From Argopecten irradians (taxonomy: Eukaryota; Mollusca; Bivalvia; Pectinida; Pectinidae), in contig NC_091138.1 of the NCBI RefSeq assembly GCF_041381155.1, positions 17,113,255-17,177,254 of the forward strand: a DNA stretch of 64,000 nt, read 5' to 3'. This document shows, piece after piece, positions 1-37,090 of the stretch (its first letter is position 1; the number at the start of each line of letters is the position of its first letter). The position numbers were made by a program, and so were the translations under genes. Under the pieces are notes generated by a model that did not search any database, was not told where the DNA came from, and saw only the letters and a program-made list of their open reading frames with translations.

Positions 1-397
1 ACTATGTCCTTGTTAGAAATTCAATTGCATTCTGGTTCTTGGTTTGCAGGCTTCATATATGGATTAACTTTAATTTTTGATCAGGGGAAGAGGTAGAGCT
101 AATGGTAGAAAATCAGGAGCTAATGGTAGAATATCAGATACCTAATGCTTCGGTCACAACCCCTTCCGATTAGGCTTAGGATGTACTCCCAGCATGATTT
201 TGAGCCATTTTAGCCCGGTTCCCGGCCGGACACCAAACATGGCCGGCCAGTGCTCTCAAGCAGCATCGGGGAGGTGCCTGAAGAGTTTCAACTCGAAGTT
301 AAAATCACTCCGGTGTCCCGTAGATTTCCATAACCGGTCATATATCCTTCACACATATTTTTTTTAAGTATTGTCCGATATCTACATTCCTGTGCCA

Positions 398-860
398 AAA
401 GTCTTCGTAATTTTTATTTTTCCCTATATATTTTATGTATTTTTACATTTTTTCTTAGATTTTTCCTGATCTAATCTAGGCACAGATTTTAATCATATTA
501 AGCATACTTGTAGAAAATTGTCTACTCTTTCAGTTTATATTTACATAATTTTCCTTTATGCACTTTTTGAGAAAACCGTATTTCATTACCACACAATACT
601 TTTTCGTTGCCATTTTGATAAAAACAAATAAGAAAATGACGTCATAAGTCTAAGTAGTGCACAAAAAAGATACATATTTTGAAAACAAAGTATCGGAAAA
701 TTATACAAATATTATGAGCTGAATGTGTAGATAATTCTCTACAAGTATGCCAAAATTGAGTAAAATCCGCCAATAGATGAGATCAGGAAAAATCAAAGAA
801 AATTTTCTAAATACATAGAATATATAGGGAAAGAAAAAAATTACAAAGACATTTGGCACG
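398..860. repeat. Large imperfect palindrome, MITE-like
   Basis: The arm at about 398-555 (CCAAAAGTCTTCGTAATTTT, then TTTCCCTATATATT, TTTTCCTGATCT and GCATACTTGTAGA) is matched in inverted order by the arm at about 725-860 (TCTACAAGTATGC, AGATCAGGAAAAATC, AATATATAGGGAAA, AATTACAAAGACATTTGGCA). The centre is AT-rich and codes for nothing. The true ends may extend outward, but I could not fix a target duplication. Confidence 0.6.
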
Positions 861-1071
861 TTACTGTAAATGATGTGCGTGACATTTTTTTACCGGTATT
901 GTCCGATGTCGGGGAAAATTGTCAAAACCAGCGGTGTACTCCCGATTTAACACCCTATGCCCGGATATCGGCCGATCATTGTGACCCAAGCATTAATCAT
1001 TGTAGAACTCCAGCTATGGAGCTCTGGATCCAGACTGGTGAAATTATGATAACGTGTACAATATCACTTAC

Positions 1072-1176
1072 CTACCAGACTGTATGAAAGTGTCATGTCC
1101 GACACTTATCTACCAGACTGTATGAAAGTGTCATGTCCGACACTTATCTACCAGACTGTATGAAAGTGTCATGTTG
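1072..1176. repeat. 38-bp tandem repeat, nearly three copies
   Basis: The unit begins CTACCAGACTGTATGAAAGT and ends ACACTTAT. Copies start at 1072, 1110 and 1148; the third diverges after GTCATGT. Confidence 0.9.
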
Positions 1177-1939
1177 AGACATCACATCGCCAGGAAGATT
1201 GTTTAAGCAATTAATATCCTGTCATGTTGTAATATGGTTAATGAAAAAAAGGTGACACCTTTTATTGTCAAAATTTCAAACAGCCTTGACTATTCAGGTG
1301 TTGAAGCACAGGGGCTTGTCACAAATTTCCAACCAAAGTAAATATGTATGTATTATAGTATCAATAATACATACCCATGATATATACATGTACACATATA
1401 TTGACAGTTGAAATCCCAGTTTTGGAGCCAGGTTTAAAAGACCAATATATCAAAAAGGTCTTATTTTGTGTCAACTTATCAATAGTGAAACAAATAATTA
1501 CTGAAACAAGAAACTAAACAATAAAATCAGCAAGTATCATTTTATTACATAAAGAGCTGAACATTTGTATGTTACATATTATCTACACAATCTCCCCAAC
1601 GATTGTTTAAAAGCAATAGGTCTGGAATCAGGCAGAACATTACATGGAAGCTCAAGGCAATCCACACAAGTCTGCCAGCTACACCATGCCAATAATTATA
1701 GTTAAGATATTCAAGGAAAATTAATCAAAAGCTACCAGTCATCTGGCTACGAAATTTATAAAATTAGTCTTATGAAATAAAGTATGAACTGAAATATGAT
1801 TGAAAATTAATTTTTTACCAGCCACACTGCTACTTCAGACATAATGAATGGATGACTGTATCACATTGACAGCAGTGTCTCTAATCTTTGGGCGTTTGAT
1901 TTGTCATGTCTGCAACACTTAAAAGAAATCAAAGGCTCA

Positions 1940-2122
1940 TGGCCTGGTTTCACCAATATTCTTCAACTTGAAGGGAAATTCCTTAACTTCAAAATTGTCC
2001 ATAGGTAAGCATCACAGAAGTTAGGAAACTATAGATTTGTTCTTTAACTCCTATAATGGTTTCCTATGGTAGATTTTAAGTTAAGGAATTTCCATGAGAG
2101 GAATGGTCGTGAAACTCGGGCC
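1940..2122. mobile_element. Palindromic MITE-like element
   Basis: The ends are inverted: GGCCTGGTTTCAC on the left, GTGAAACTCGGGCC on the right. Inside, GGAAATTCCTTAACTT is mirrored by AAGTTAAGGAATTTCC. There is no coding content, and no clear target duplication was found. Confidence 0.55.
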
Positions 2123-4471
2123 GTACCTTATAGACAAGCACCAATAAAATATACAGCTAAACCACACTGCTATACATGTACAGTAATCTGTTCAACATTG
2201 GGGGAATAGTCCACTACGGATATAGTACAGAGTTATCAACTCTCGGAAATGAGCCTTTAAATACTATGAGATATTACATTGATGTACTAGATAAAGAATA
2301 TAGACGAGAATTAGTTACAACTTGTCTGTATATTATTACAAATATCCCAGTTATAATTCTATTACCAGTGATTCATTAGTTTTTTCTCTCCATATCCCCT
2401 AGCAAGATATTGAGATTAGAATTTCTGTTATTACCAGTTCTACTGATTTATCCAAATCCTGAAGTTTGATTCTCTTATAATATATGTTAAGTGTAGAAAA
2501 ACGCTTAGTACATTAAATGTAATTATTTTCACAAAATAACACTACAGGACAGAAATGGAATATCAGCAGGAAAAAATTCAGATGCTGTTAGCTGAATCCT
2601 AATGAAAACTCATCGCCAGGATGATGAAAAAGAAAACAATACCTAGCTTGCTTTTACAGATAGTGTTATAAAGCTATACAGTATTATATTACATCAGTAC
2701 AAACTATACAAACACATGTCGTGTGGCATATATAAAACCAAGCACTTTAATCATAAACAAAAGCTGAACAGTACACATGAAACGACGGGTCCAACACACA
2801 CGTCTGTAAAATTCACAATGTTTACAGTCGTGTTTCATTATACAGGGAATTCCATTGATAGAACAACAAAACAAATAAACAAACAAATCTTCGGTGTAGA
2901 AATCATATCTAGAATACCACAGATAACGGCATTTCCATAGAGGAAGCAGAGTGCATTTCAAACAAAATTCAAATAGGCCACAACAAAATAATTCTTTGTT
3001 TAAACAGTGTGCCAGCTGGTGATTATCAGTTTTTTCGTGATTATACAAGTTTTGTTGACCTTTCACGTAGACACGTACGGACAATTTATTTGAAAATATA
3101 TACGTAAGATTATTCTGACCACATTCATATGTATATGTATACTGTTCACTCGATCTATAACATCTTCACCACAATTTAACATGCACAATGTAAATATAAT
3201 GGTACACGCCATGTACTTTAATAATCTAATAAAAAGTTTAATTCATATATATAATGTAAGAGATGCAAGAGATTTTATAGGACGAAAATTTTAAAAAGTA
3301 AAATTTTATTTACAAAGTGAAACATAACAAGTCTATCTATAGATGTAAAACATCCGTAAGATGATTTAAATGGAATCAAAATAAGTATGAATATATATGG
3401 TGAAATCCCTTCCTTCACATGTGTTTGTGTTCGCAACAATGAAGCTGAATCATTAGATGCTAAGCAGGCTTTAGACATCACTTCACATTGAGGGGTGCAA
3501 GAAACAATGTGGTAAAGGGAGATAACCACGAAACTCTAGAGAAACGATGACAAAGCATCGATCTAACACTTAATAGAGAAATTTAGAGTGCAATACAAAA
3601 GTAATGCTACTTATTTATCCACGTTTAAAGACAGATACAATGCCACAGATGTACAATATTCTTAAAAAGCAATATCAATGCATCTAAAAAGCTAGAATTT
3701 AGTTATATAAAGATATCGTCCAAATTATAGTATTCTTTTTATCAAAATTGATACATTTCACATTTGAGTGAATGTCTACTAATAAAAATGGCTGATGGTA
3801 CAATATCAACTCACAATTTACCCTCTGAATTTGTTATCAGGTGTGAACATCGAAGGAAAAAAGATGATTCTAGCACAAGATGCATCTACAACATAATCAG
3901 CTATATGAATTATGGTGGAAAAAATCACATCAGAGAATACACACATGCGCTTTGGTATAAGCAGAACTCCCATAAAAATTTTCAAAAGGAATACCATGAG
4001 CAAATATAGTTATGATGTTAACAGAAAGAGCAGCACACAGATATGAAAGCTGAGCGAGGACACAAGGGCACTTTAACAATTGCAGATCCACAACATGTAT
4101 CTCTCCTCTGGTGGTAACCTGCACCAGGCCAACGCTCCCCTCACCGCTGGCGTGTGTTCTCACCGTAATCTCCTACCAAGGCAAGTTAACTTTCATTGCA
4201 TACAATGCTGCATATTATATCATACTTGTGATTATATCTTATATATAAAACTGATAAAGGATTTATACAGATTTTACCAGACGATTACCCAGGAACAGTT
4301 ACTCATGCATGCTGTTATGCATTTTGCTCATCAGTGTAACCATCACTTCTGGTTTCCTTCATTGAACTTTGTATCCAACAGCACAGTATAAAACTGTCAC
4401 TCTTCCCCTTATAATCAGTCTATGTTTTGATATCCCTCCCTTATAATTCTTTGAAATAAATGTTTATGTGA

Positions 4472-30312
<25,841 letters not shown>

Positions 30313-30529
30313 CTGTGTCATGTTGTCTGCGTCCATTTCAACTGGTGATGCTCACGAGACAAGTCATATCAGATAAAAATTTGTTTATTAATATATTTAC
30401 AAGTTAGATATTATCAGAGGATATTTTCTCAGAATAGATAGAATGGGATGTTCTGTAAACCATATTATTTTCAGGTATGCAATACTTCATGGTTTCGTTA
30501 TTTTAAACATATTTGTGAATGCATAAATT

Positions 30530-30772
30530 GGGTGATCGAGTGGTGTAGTGGTTAAGACACTCGCCTTTCACCTAGCCGGCCGGGGTTCGATCCCCAGCAT
30601 GGACGTGAAAAGGTTAGGGGTCACCTGCCCGATCACGTTGGTTTTCTGCGGGCACTCCCGTTTCCTCCCACACTAAGATCCCTCGTGCGCTTACATCGAG
30701 AGTGATTTACATAAGTTGTATAACTTGTTTCGTAATCGATGTAAAATAAATAAAGTTCATATTATATTAATA
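30530..30772 (+). mobile_element. tRNA-Glu-derived SINE, 243 bp
   Basis: It has an A box (TGGTGTAGTGGTTAAGAC), an anticodon-loop-like segment CTTTCAC (TTC, glutamate) and a B box (GGTTCGATCCC). A conserved-looking body (TGCGGGCACTCCCGTTTCCT) and an AATAAATAAAG-type tail follow. It is flanked by the 8-bp direct repeat CATAAATT at 30522-30529 and 30773-30780. The polymerase III boxes look intact. The body resembles a central domain shared by several invertebrate SINEs, but I cannot name the family with certainty. Confidence 0.85.
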
Positions 30773-32553
30773 CATAAATTCAGTAGCTCTTACTGACAGT
30801 TGTGCATTCGTATATATGTTTTATACAGATGTTCACAAAAAGTTATAGTTTGTGTTTGAGCTCTCTCATGAAATAAAATAAATAATACAATAATTTGTCT
30901 CATGAAAATGTAGTGGTTTACAGTAAACATTGTCCTGTTCTAATATTGTCCTTTTCTCATTGTTTTACACAGTACTGTAATCTCTTTTCATTTGAAGCTT
31001 GTTATAATAATATGTAGAGTGCTAGTATGTTTCAGGGGCCTGTGAAGGTTAAAGTATATTCATGTGCAATAATAGATAGTTGTGAGCTTAATATAATATA
31101 TTTGATAGGCTTTTGTTGTTAATATTGGTATAAAAAGCTGAATCTACACAACATAATTGCACTATTTACTTGATATGAATTCTTTTCCAAAAATAGGATA
31201 TTAGATTGTTTATAGGTAAGCTAGCATTAACATATACTTAGGTTAGAAATGAGATTATGGTTCAAAAAATTTAAAACTATTTTGTATCTGGGGGAAAACT
31301 ATGGACTGATGACCGGACTTGTTATTGTGTATTTTAGATAAATACTAATAATTTTGTAGTTTTAAATTTTACTACATCATACGATTGTAATAAATTCACT
31401 AAATAATGTTTTAATATTTCTTTATGTTTGATATTGATACAAGTCATTTGGGATTGTTTCATTTATCCAGAAAAATTGTGTATTTAGATCTAATAATTAA
31501 CTTTAAGAATCTTGTCTTTTCTGCTTATTTGCCAGTCTTATTTGCCGATAATGTATGTTTCTGTTATATAAATCTTTTCAAATCAAGTAAAAAAAAAATA
31601 GTCTAAATGGTTATACTGTAACAACTGGTGTTGTCTTGAATTTTTGTACAGAAGCATCAACATTTTCCCTGGATTCATTGAAAGGACCTATTATTTATAT
31701 TCAAGAGATAATGAGATTATTTGAGTTTTAGACATGTATTCAAGACATTTAAAAACTTTCTTCAAAAAAAAAAGAAATTTGTATTCAAGTATCTTCTACA
31801 TCGTATCTTATAATCTAGGGACTGCAGTACCCACATGTATAAGATATCTCTGGCTTGGCCTTAAATGGCCCTTGCTGTTATAAGTAATACGATAACATCG
31901 TATTAAAACAAAAGAAAAAAAAAATTATATATTCTTGGATTGATGAATTCACAAAAGTGAAATGACTGGTACTGATTATGTACTGGTGCAGGTGTGTTGA
32001 TTTTCCGTGTACACTTCTATTTCTAGCTTCTTACTGCTTTTATAAATATGTGATTAAATCTGTGATGTTGTATTGGGAATTCTCATTGTTTTATTGTGAT
32101 CATTCTCTTTACTATAATAATATTACACATTCCAATTGATTATAGTGCTATTGTACAATTTTCTGTTTTCATATTGATTACCTTAATATTTTATTGATAT
32201 GTGTATCACAGCAGATTACCAATCAACAGGTCTTCCTGTATTTTATTACACAGTATCAAACTTGTGATCTGATAGAAGCTTTATTTGTTTGAAATCCTGT
32301 ACAATAAAAGTGCTCAGGTGATAGAGAGCCTTGGCAATAGTTCTATGTGTCATGTGTGATTAATGTGCCATGTCCACATGAAATCATATTAGATATATAA
32401 TTATTACTATGTGCAATACATTTATTTCTGTATTAATTATACTTGTTTGATTCATATGTACATGCCTCTGTTTTCTGTTTTATGCAAAGCATTTGAATGT
32501 TGTGTTACTTTATTTCACCTCTTAGTGAGTGAAAATAGAGGTTACACAATGAG

Positions 32554-32670
32554 TGGTTGTTGAATATTGAATTTATTCCACATGAGTGAGTTATTTTTAA
32601 AAAGTTACAACTTTTGTAACTTTTAAAAAATAACTTACGAGTGTGGAATAAATTCAATATTCAACAACCA
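32554..32670. repeat. 117-bp near-perfect hairpin
   Basis: TGGTTGTTGAATATTGAATT at the left is mirrored by AATTCAATATTCAACAACCA at the right. The inner arms GAGTTATTTTTAAAAAGTTA and TAACTTTTAAAAAATAACTT pair around CAACTTTTG. It is typical of a MITE or the end of a foldback element. It has no coding content. Confidence 0.85.
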
Positions 32671-32679
32671 GGAGTAGTG

Positions 32680-33425
32680 TGACTTGTTTCTACCACAATC
32701 ATATTCGTTTTTAGTCGATAGAAATACGGCACGGATACATTAACGTGTATACCGAAATATGCAAATAAGGTGTAGTAATATTTTTATCAGCAAAAAGACA
32801 CTAATTAGTATTCAAAAGTAATCGTTTGATAAACAATCCATCAATGTCAAATTCTTCTAATTGGGAACATCTTTAGGGTTAAATGATACTTCTGTAACGT
32901 CTTATTGAGTTCAAATCTTCATAGTTGCTTCCAGAAAATAAAACTCAATGTCAATGTAAAAGCATTCGCACGACACAGCATCGTCAATTTCCGGCCAGAT
33001 AATCAGTAAGCCATAGTACCATCAAGATCAAGTTCGTTTCATACACGTTACATCTACGAAACTCACCAGAAAAATTCTTGTCCGTAAAGTTGTATTATTA
33101 GTACTAAAGGTCAATTTAACATGTATGAAAATGTCACGTATTTTGACACAACGACCACGACGATTACGCTTTCAAACAGCAGTTTTGGACATCAGGCGGC
33201 GATCACAACATAGAATGACGTCATTTGATTATTGGTGATGTTGACAATGATGACGTGACACTGAGAAATAAGTAGCTCGGTCAAAGTTCACCATGTCAGC
33301 CAATCAGAATGCGTACAGGGTTTATACCACGTGTGGTATAAACAAATTGTTAATCAACAGCTGCAGTGTTTATTCAATGTCCTGAGAGTTGAATAACACC
33401 GCCTATTGTGGTAGAAAATAACTTG
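32680..33425. mobile_element. Possible non-autonomous DNA transposon
   Basis: GTTTCTACCACAAT near 32688 is matched in inverted orientation by ATTGTGGTAGAAAATAA near 33407-33423. Inside is a perfect 24-bp palindrome at 33320-33343 centred on CACGTG (GTTTATACCACG and its complement). The sequence between is unique and non-coding. No target duplication was fixed, so the call is tentative. Confidence 0.4.
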
Positions 33426-34204
33426 TATTGTATTTATGTTGGAGTAATTTGGTTGTTTTGGTAGATATTGATTTTTTGCGTCATTGAACCTATATGTTTA
33501 AGAGGTTAAAACAACATAACAATCAATACCAAACCTACAAGAGCAAATAACTCTGAATGTTTGAAAAACGTAATACATACAGTATGTACTGATAAAAATG
33601 TGTGTGTACAATATTTTCTACAAAGTAATGACACTACAATCGATTGCTACTCATAAGGGAGATAACTCTGTGATAAGCTAAAACAGAATATGTACATATT
33701 ATGCTTATTTAACATGTAATGGGACCCTACATGCGTATTTATTTAATTCTACACATATTTGTCATACTGCTCCATAGTTAAGACACACTTTTTCATTAAT
33801 TGCCATATTATTTTCAATATTTCTATATAGTTCAGTTTATTACTTTGAACCATTTGGTTCGTCAGTGTTAAAACTTGTCAGGGATCAATACCGATAATCT
33901 GTTGAACTTGATCAAAGACTTTCAAGGATTGCTAAAACATTGATCTGTCCAGTTTGTCTGCAAACATAATATGTATAATTGAATATGGATTACAATAAAA
34001 GTTTTAATCAGGTGAATATTTTTCCTTTGTAGTTTGTTCATTCATTTACCGGTATACAATTATCATAGCTCAGAACACAGATGACTGAAGTCAAACAATA
34101 CATGGTTTGACTGTATATTCAGTCAGGATTGTGTATTGGTATCTCTACCTCTTCCTTGGAAATAGCAGATGATTATAGCATAGACCTGGCGTAATGAAAT
34201 TAGG

Positions 34205-34400
34205 TACTGTATACCAACTTATTTTTGTGTGATTAAATTTCACGTATACCGTGGGCGATGAGAATTTCTGCGAAACTTTCAAATAAGGTAAAGTGAAACT
34301 CCAGAAGTCTAGATACTTGACTAAATCTCTGCCAAAATAACCGTAGATAATTAAATTTGAAATTAAATCTGCGCTGAAATAAAGTTGGTTTTTTAGTAAA
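34205..34400. mobile_element. MITE-like element, TACTGTA..CCAACTT ends
   Basis: TACTGTATACCAACTTATTT at the left is answered by AAATAAAGTTGGTTTTTTAGTA at the right (inverted). The inner ATTAAATTTC and GAAATTAAAT also pair. Related ends are seen at about 41120-41335 and 45310-45475. Confidence 0.55.
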
Positions 34401-34981
34401 TGCACAAATTAGAATAAAAATCACATTACATCCTATGAATGTTTGTAAATATCCTTTAATTATGCTTTACATTATATTTAGAACAAGGTAATATATCTTT
34501 GATGAATCAACAACTCCATGTATGATTGGATAAATAAGGACTTCATATTGTATAATATTGATAATTGTGACAGGTAATACATGATATGATTTAATACATC
34601 ACATTTTCAATACATGTACAAACAAATTCATTTATCCATAGTGAATCATAACAAGCAGCTCAAGTGATGGCTACAGATAACAGTGTAATGAACAAGCATA
34701 CAGGAGAAACCAGAAATAACAGCTGCAAACATTGTCATGTTTTTACTTCAGAAATTTACACAATATTCATGTGAAAACCTTCAACCATGCTTCTAACAGC
34801 ATGGCTGACGTGTACACAATTTCCCACCTAAGTGGAGTTGTATTGGTCCCAGACTACAAGCAAAGGCACATTTACAAGATTTACTGAAAACTAATGGGTC
34901 AACATGACCACCTATAACATTATGACCAGATAAAAAAGCTGTACAGTTTAAGATTTCAAAACTTACTTTAAATGTATATCG

Positions 34982-35298
34982 TCATCCTCGATACTCTAGG
35001 AGTTCTGATCACTTACGATCTCTACACTCCTGGACAATCTCATAGAGAAATTGAAGGCAGCTCAGCGGAAAACATTTGACCAATCACAGGCTAGCAAAGA
35101 TTTCCTTTGAAGACTACAGAGAGAGAGACGCCTAACATCAAAGCCACACAGTCAACCACAGTGTACCGTTATAGTGCTCTTTTGATGTACATCAAATGAC
35201 TAAATTACCTGTTCTATTCTGTTGCCTTCAGTTTACTATGAGATAGTCCAGGGGTGTGGAGATCATAAGTGATCGGAACCCCTGGAATATCGAGGATG
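34982..35298. mobile_element. Palindromic MITE, TCATCCTCGATACTC family, 317 bp
   Basis: The left arm starts TCATCCTCGATACTCTAGGA. The right arm ends GGAATATCGAGGATG, with inverted similarity over about 80 bp (ATCACTTACGATCTC against GAGATCATAAGTGAT). It is the same family as 46744-47007: both share GACCAATCACAGGC, CTTTGATGTACATC and TCCAGGGGTG. No target duplication remains. Confidence 0.75.
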
Positions 35299-35828
35299 CC
35301 TTGAGATGAGCTGGCACTCTAAGGGTCTCACATATAACGTTAATAATCCGCTCTTATAAAGATATCCAGCCATTGCAGTTCAATATTGCACAAAATAAAT
35401 CACAAAACCACAGAAGACAATTGTTTCTAGAGTCATTAAACAATAAAAAATTGCCATGCAACAATGTCTCCAACATCTTATACAAAAGCATAGTCTTCAT
35501 TCATTTATTTTTACAAAGATTTCAACATAAATCAAGGACCTTAAATTTCTGACTTTACATGTCATTTTTGTTATTTAAGACCAATTCAAACACTTCTGTG
35601 TATCTTAGATTAATTTTTGTATTCAATTACATGTAATTCTGTAGCTCAACTCGATTTCTGCTCTTAGTCTCCTCAGAAGATCTTCCAGCATATATATGGA
35701 AGAGTATGGAAGAGAAATAAAAGAGTTACAAATCAAGTGAACGTAAGTTATATTCTAGAAGTAGAAGAAAGCAAATCAAGTCAGGCTTGTGGCTATTTTT
35801 ACAAATAGCAATTATAAAACAATTTTAG

Positions 35829-36228
35829 GTATCAAATATCAGCACTATTATAACGTTGTAAAATCTCAATCAAATCACCCGCAGTATCCCTGCCCTACTC
35901 TAGTGGATGTAAGCCATAAAGATGGCTTGAAAGAACTAGTAAGCTTTCTGTTTGAAACACTGAGAAATGAATATTACAAAGAACTGCCATACAAAATCAT
36001 GCCCTCACCAAAAACTGTATATGTCAACAATAATACAGATTTTTTTTTGGTTAATTTGTGAATTATGTCAGAAAATGTATGTACTGTATGATGTTCATTG
36101 TACACTTGTATTCTTTTAGTTGACTACAGTTCGTTTTGCTTTCTATATTTAGGATGTAAATTATTTTAAAGACATCATGCTTTACTCATTTCCAAATATG
36201 AAACCTGATAAGTGGAAGAGCAAGTAAA
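35829..36228 (+). other. Unassigned exon-like pair (possible gene or fragment)
   Basis: After an acceptor-like TTTTAG, an open stretch (35829 to about 36050) reads with protein-like composition, including KYQHYYNVVKSQ, LVDVSHKDGLKELVSFLFE and LPYKIMPSPKT. About 100 bp on, after TATATTTAG, 36154-36228 reads DVNYFKDIMLYSF, PNMKPDKWKSK and a stop. They could be the last two exons of a plus-strand gene or a decayed gene fragment. I do not recognise the family, the donor between them is uncertain (GTATAT or GTTAAT), and no upstream exon was found. Confidence 0.3.
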
Positions 36229-36599
36229 CAAATAGAGCATGCATTTTGTTCATTTACTATGGCCTGTAAGACCAAGTTAATATTTAAACATAATAAAACT
36301 CAGGAGGTTTTAAAACACAACAGATATAAAAACTTTTCTGTTTTCTAACTAATTACAGCATGATAATTTCATTTAACATTAAAATTCATACAAAATAAAA
36401 ATTAAATTGCAACATACCGGTACAAATACTTTATTATTAATAAAATGAAAATAAAACTCTATGTCAAAAATTGTAACTGACCTTAGATTTTAAATTATTA
36501 TGACTCCATTATGCTCATGATAATTTAATGCACCAGTTTAATATCTTATCTACACAAAAGACTAATTCCAAGTTATCTACATTCTAACTCTAATCAAGG

Positions 36600-37090
36600 G
36601 TACATGGTCCAGTGCTACCTTTATAGTCTAACTTTTACTCAGGGAACTAAAGAACCTTTAATGCCATGCCTACATCCTAAATTGCGGTGCTCTACAAAAC
36701 AATGCCATATTGACGACCTAACTTCTGACCTAGGTACCAGACGATCTCTACAAAGGCATTTCGCTACGCCTACCTTTACAACCTGATTCTGACCATGAAA
36801 TCTAGTAAATCTCCTAATCTTCTACTAAGTATATCAGATAACTCACATATACATCCAGGGTACAGATTCTTTTGAGAGGAATAATGCAATATTAACTTCT
36901 AACATTGGTACCTAATTTATGCTATACCTACCTTTAAACCAAATTCTGACCACACAATCTAGTAAACCACCTAATCTTCTACCAAGGTTATCAGTAGAAA
37001 ACTAAAAGAATCTTAATTCTACTGACAGACTGATAAAACCCTATTAAGGAATAATGCCACATCTAAATCCATTACGATGCCTACTGGCTT
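36600..37090. repeat. Old degenerate tandem duplication, about 172 bp
   Basis: ATTCTGACCATGAAATCTAG at about 36783 recurs in diverged form (ATTCTGACCACACAATCTAG) at about 36953. It is flanked in both by CTACCTTTA and CACCTAATCTTCTAC-like segments. The similarity is weak, so this is an ancient duplication in non-coding DNA. Confidence 0.5.

Larger units (their letters stand above)
1..4471. other. Non-coding region downstream of RAC1 (3' UTR and intergenic)
   Basis: No convincing coding sequence was found on either strand. The part next to 4472 must contain the RAC1 3' UTR. Possible minus-strand AATAAA signals (TTTATT on the plus strand) lie near 3305 and 1539, but neither can be proved to be used. 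The stretch also holds a large imperfect palindrome (about 398-860), a 38-bp triplicate (1072-1176) and a palindromic MITE-like element (about 1940-2122). Confidence 0.6.
30773..34200. other. Non-coding region downstream of WDR13
   Basis: AT-rich with no convincing exon. It must include part of the WDR13 3' UTR. Candidate AATAAA signals occur near 30875, 32303 and 33995, and I cannot tell which is used. It contains the long hairpin at 32554-32670 and a palindrome at 33320-33343. Confidence 0.5.

Noticed and set aside
2704-3084. 126-codon minus-strand frame downstream of RAC1
   Set aside because: Cysteine-rich, low-complexity composition, no splice context and no recognised family; the overlapping plus frame is equally open.
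30540-30600. Functional tRNA-Glu gene
   Set aside because: The cloverleaf is imperfect and the sequence continues into a SINE body flanked by direct repeats, so it is a tRNA-derived SINE head.
34800-34896. Short plus frame MADVYTISHLSGVVLVPDYK...
   Set aside because: Only about 30 codons, with no supporting exons or family; it could be chance.
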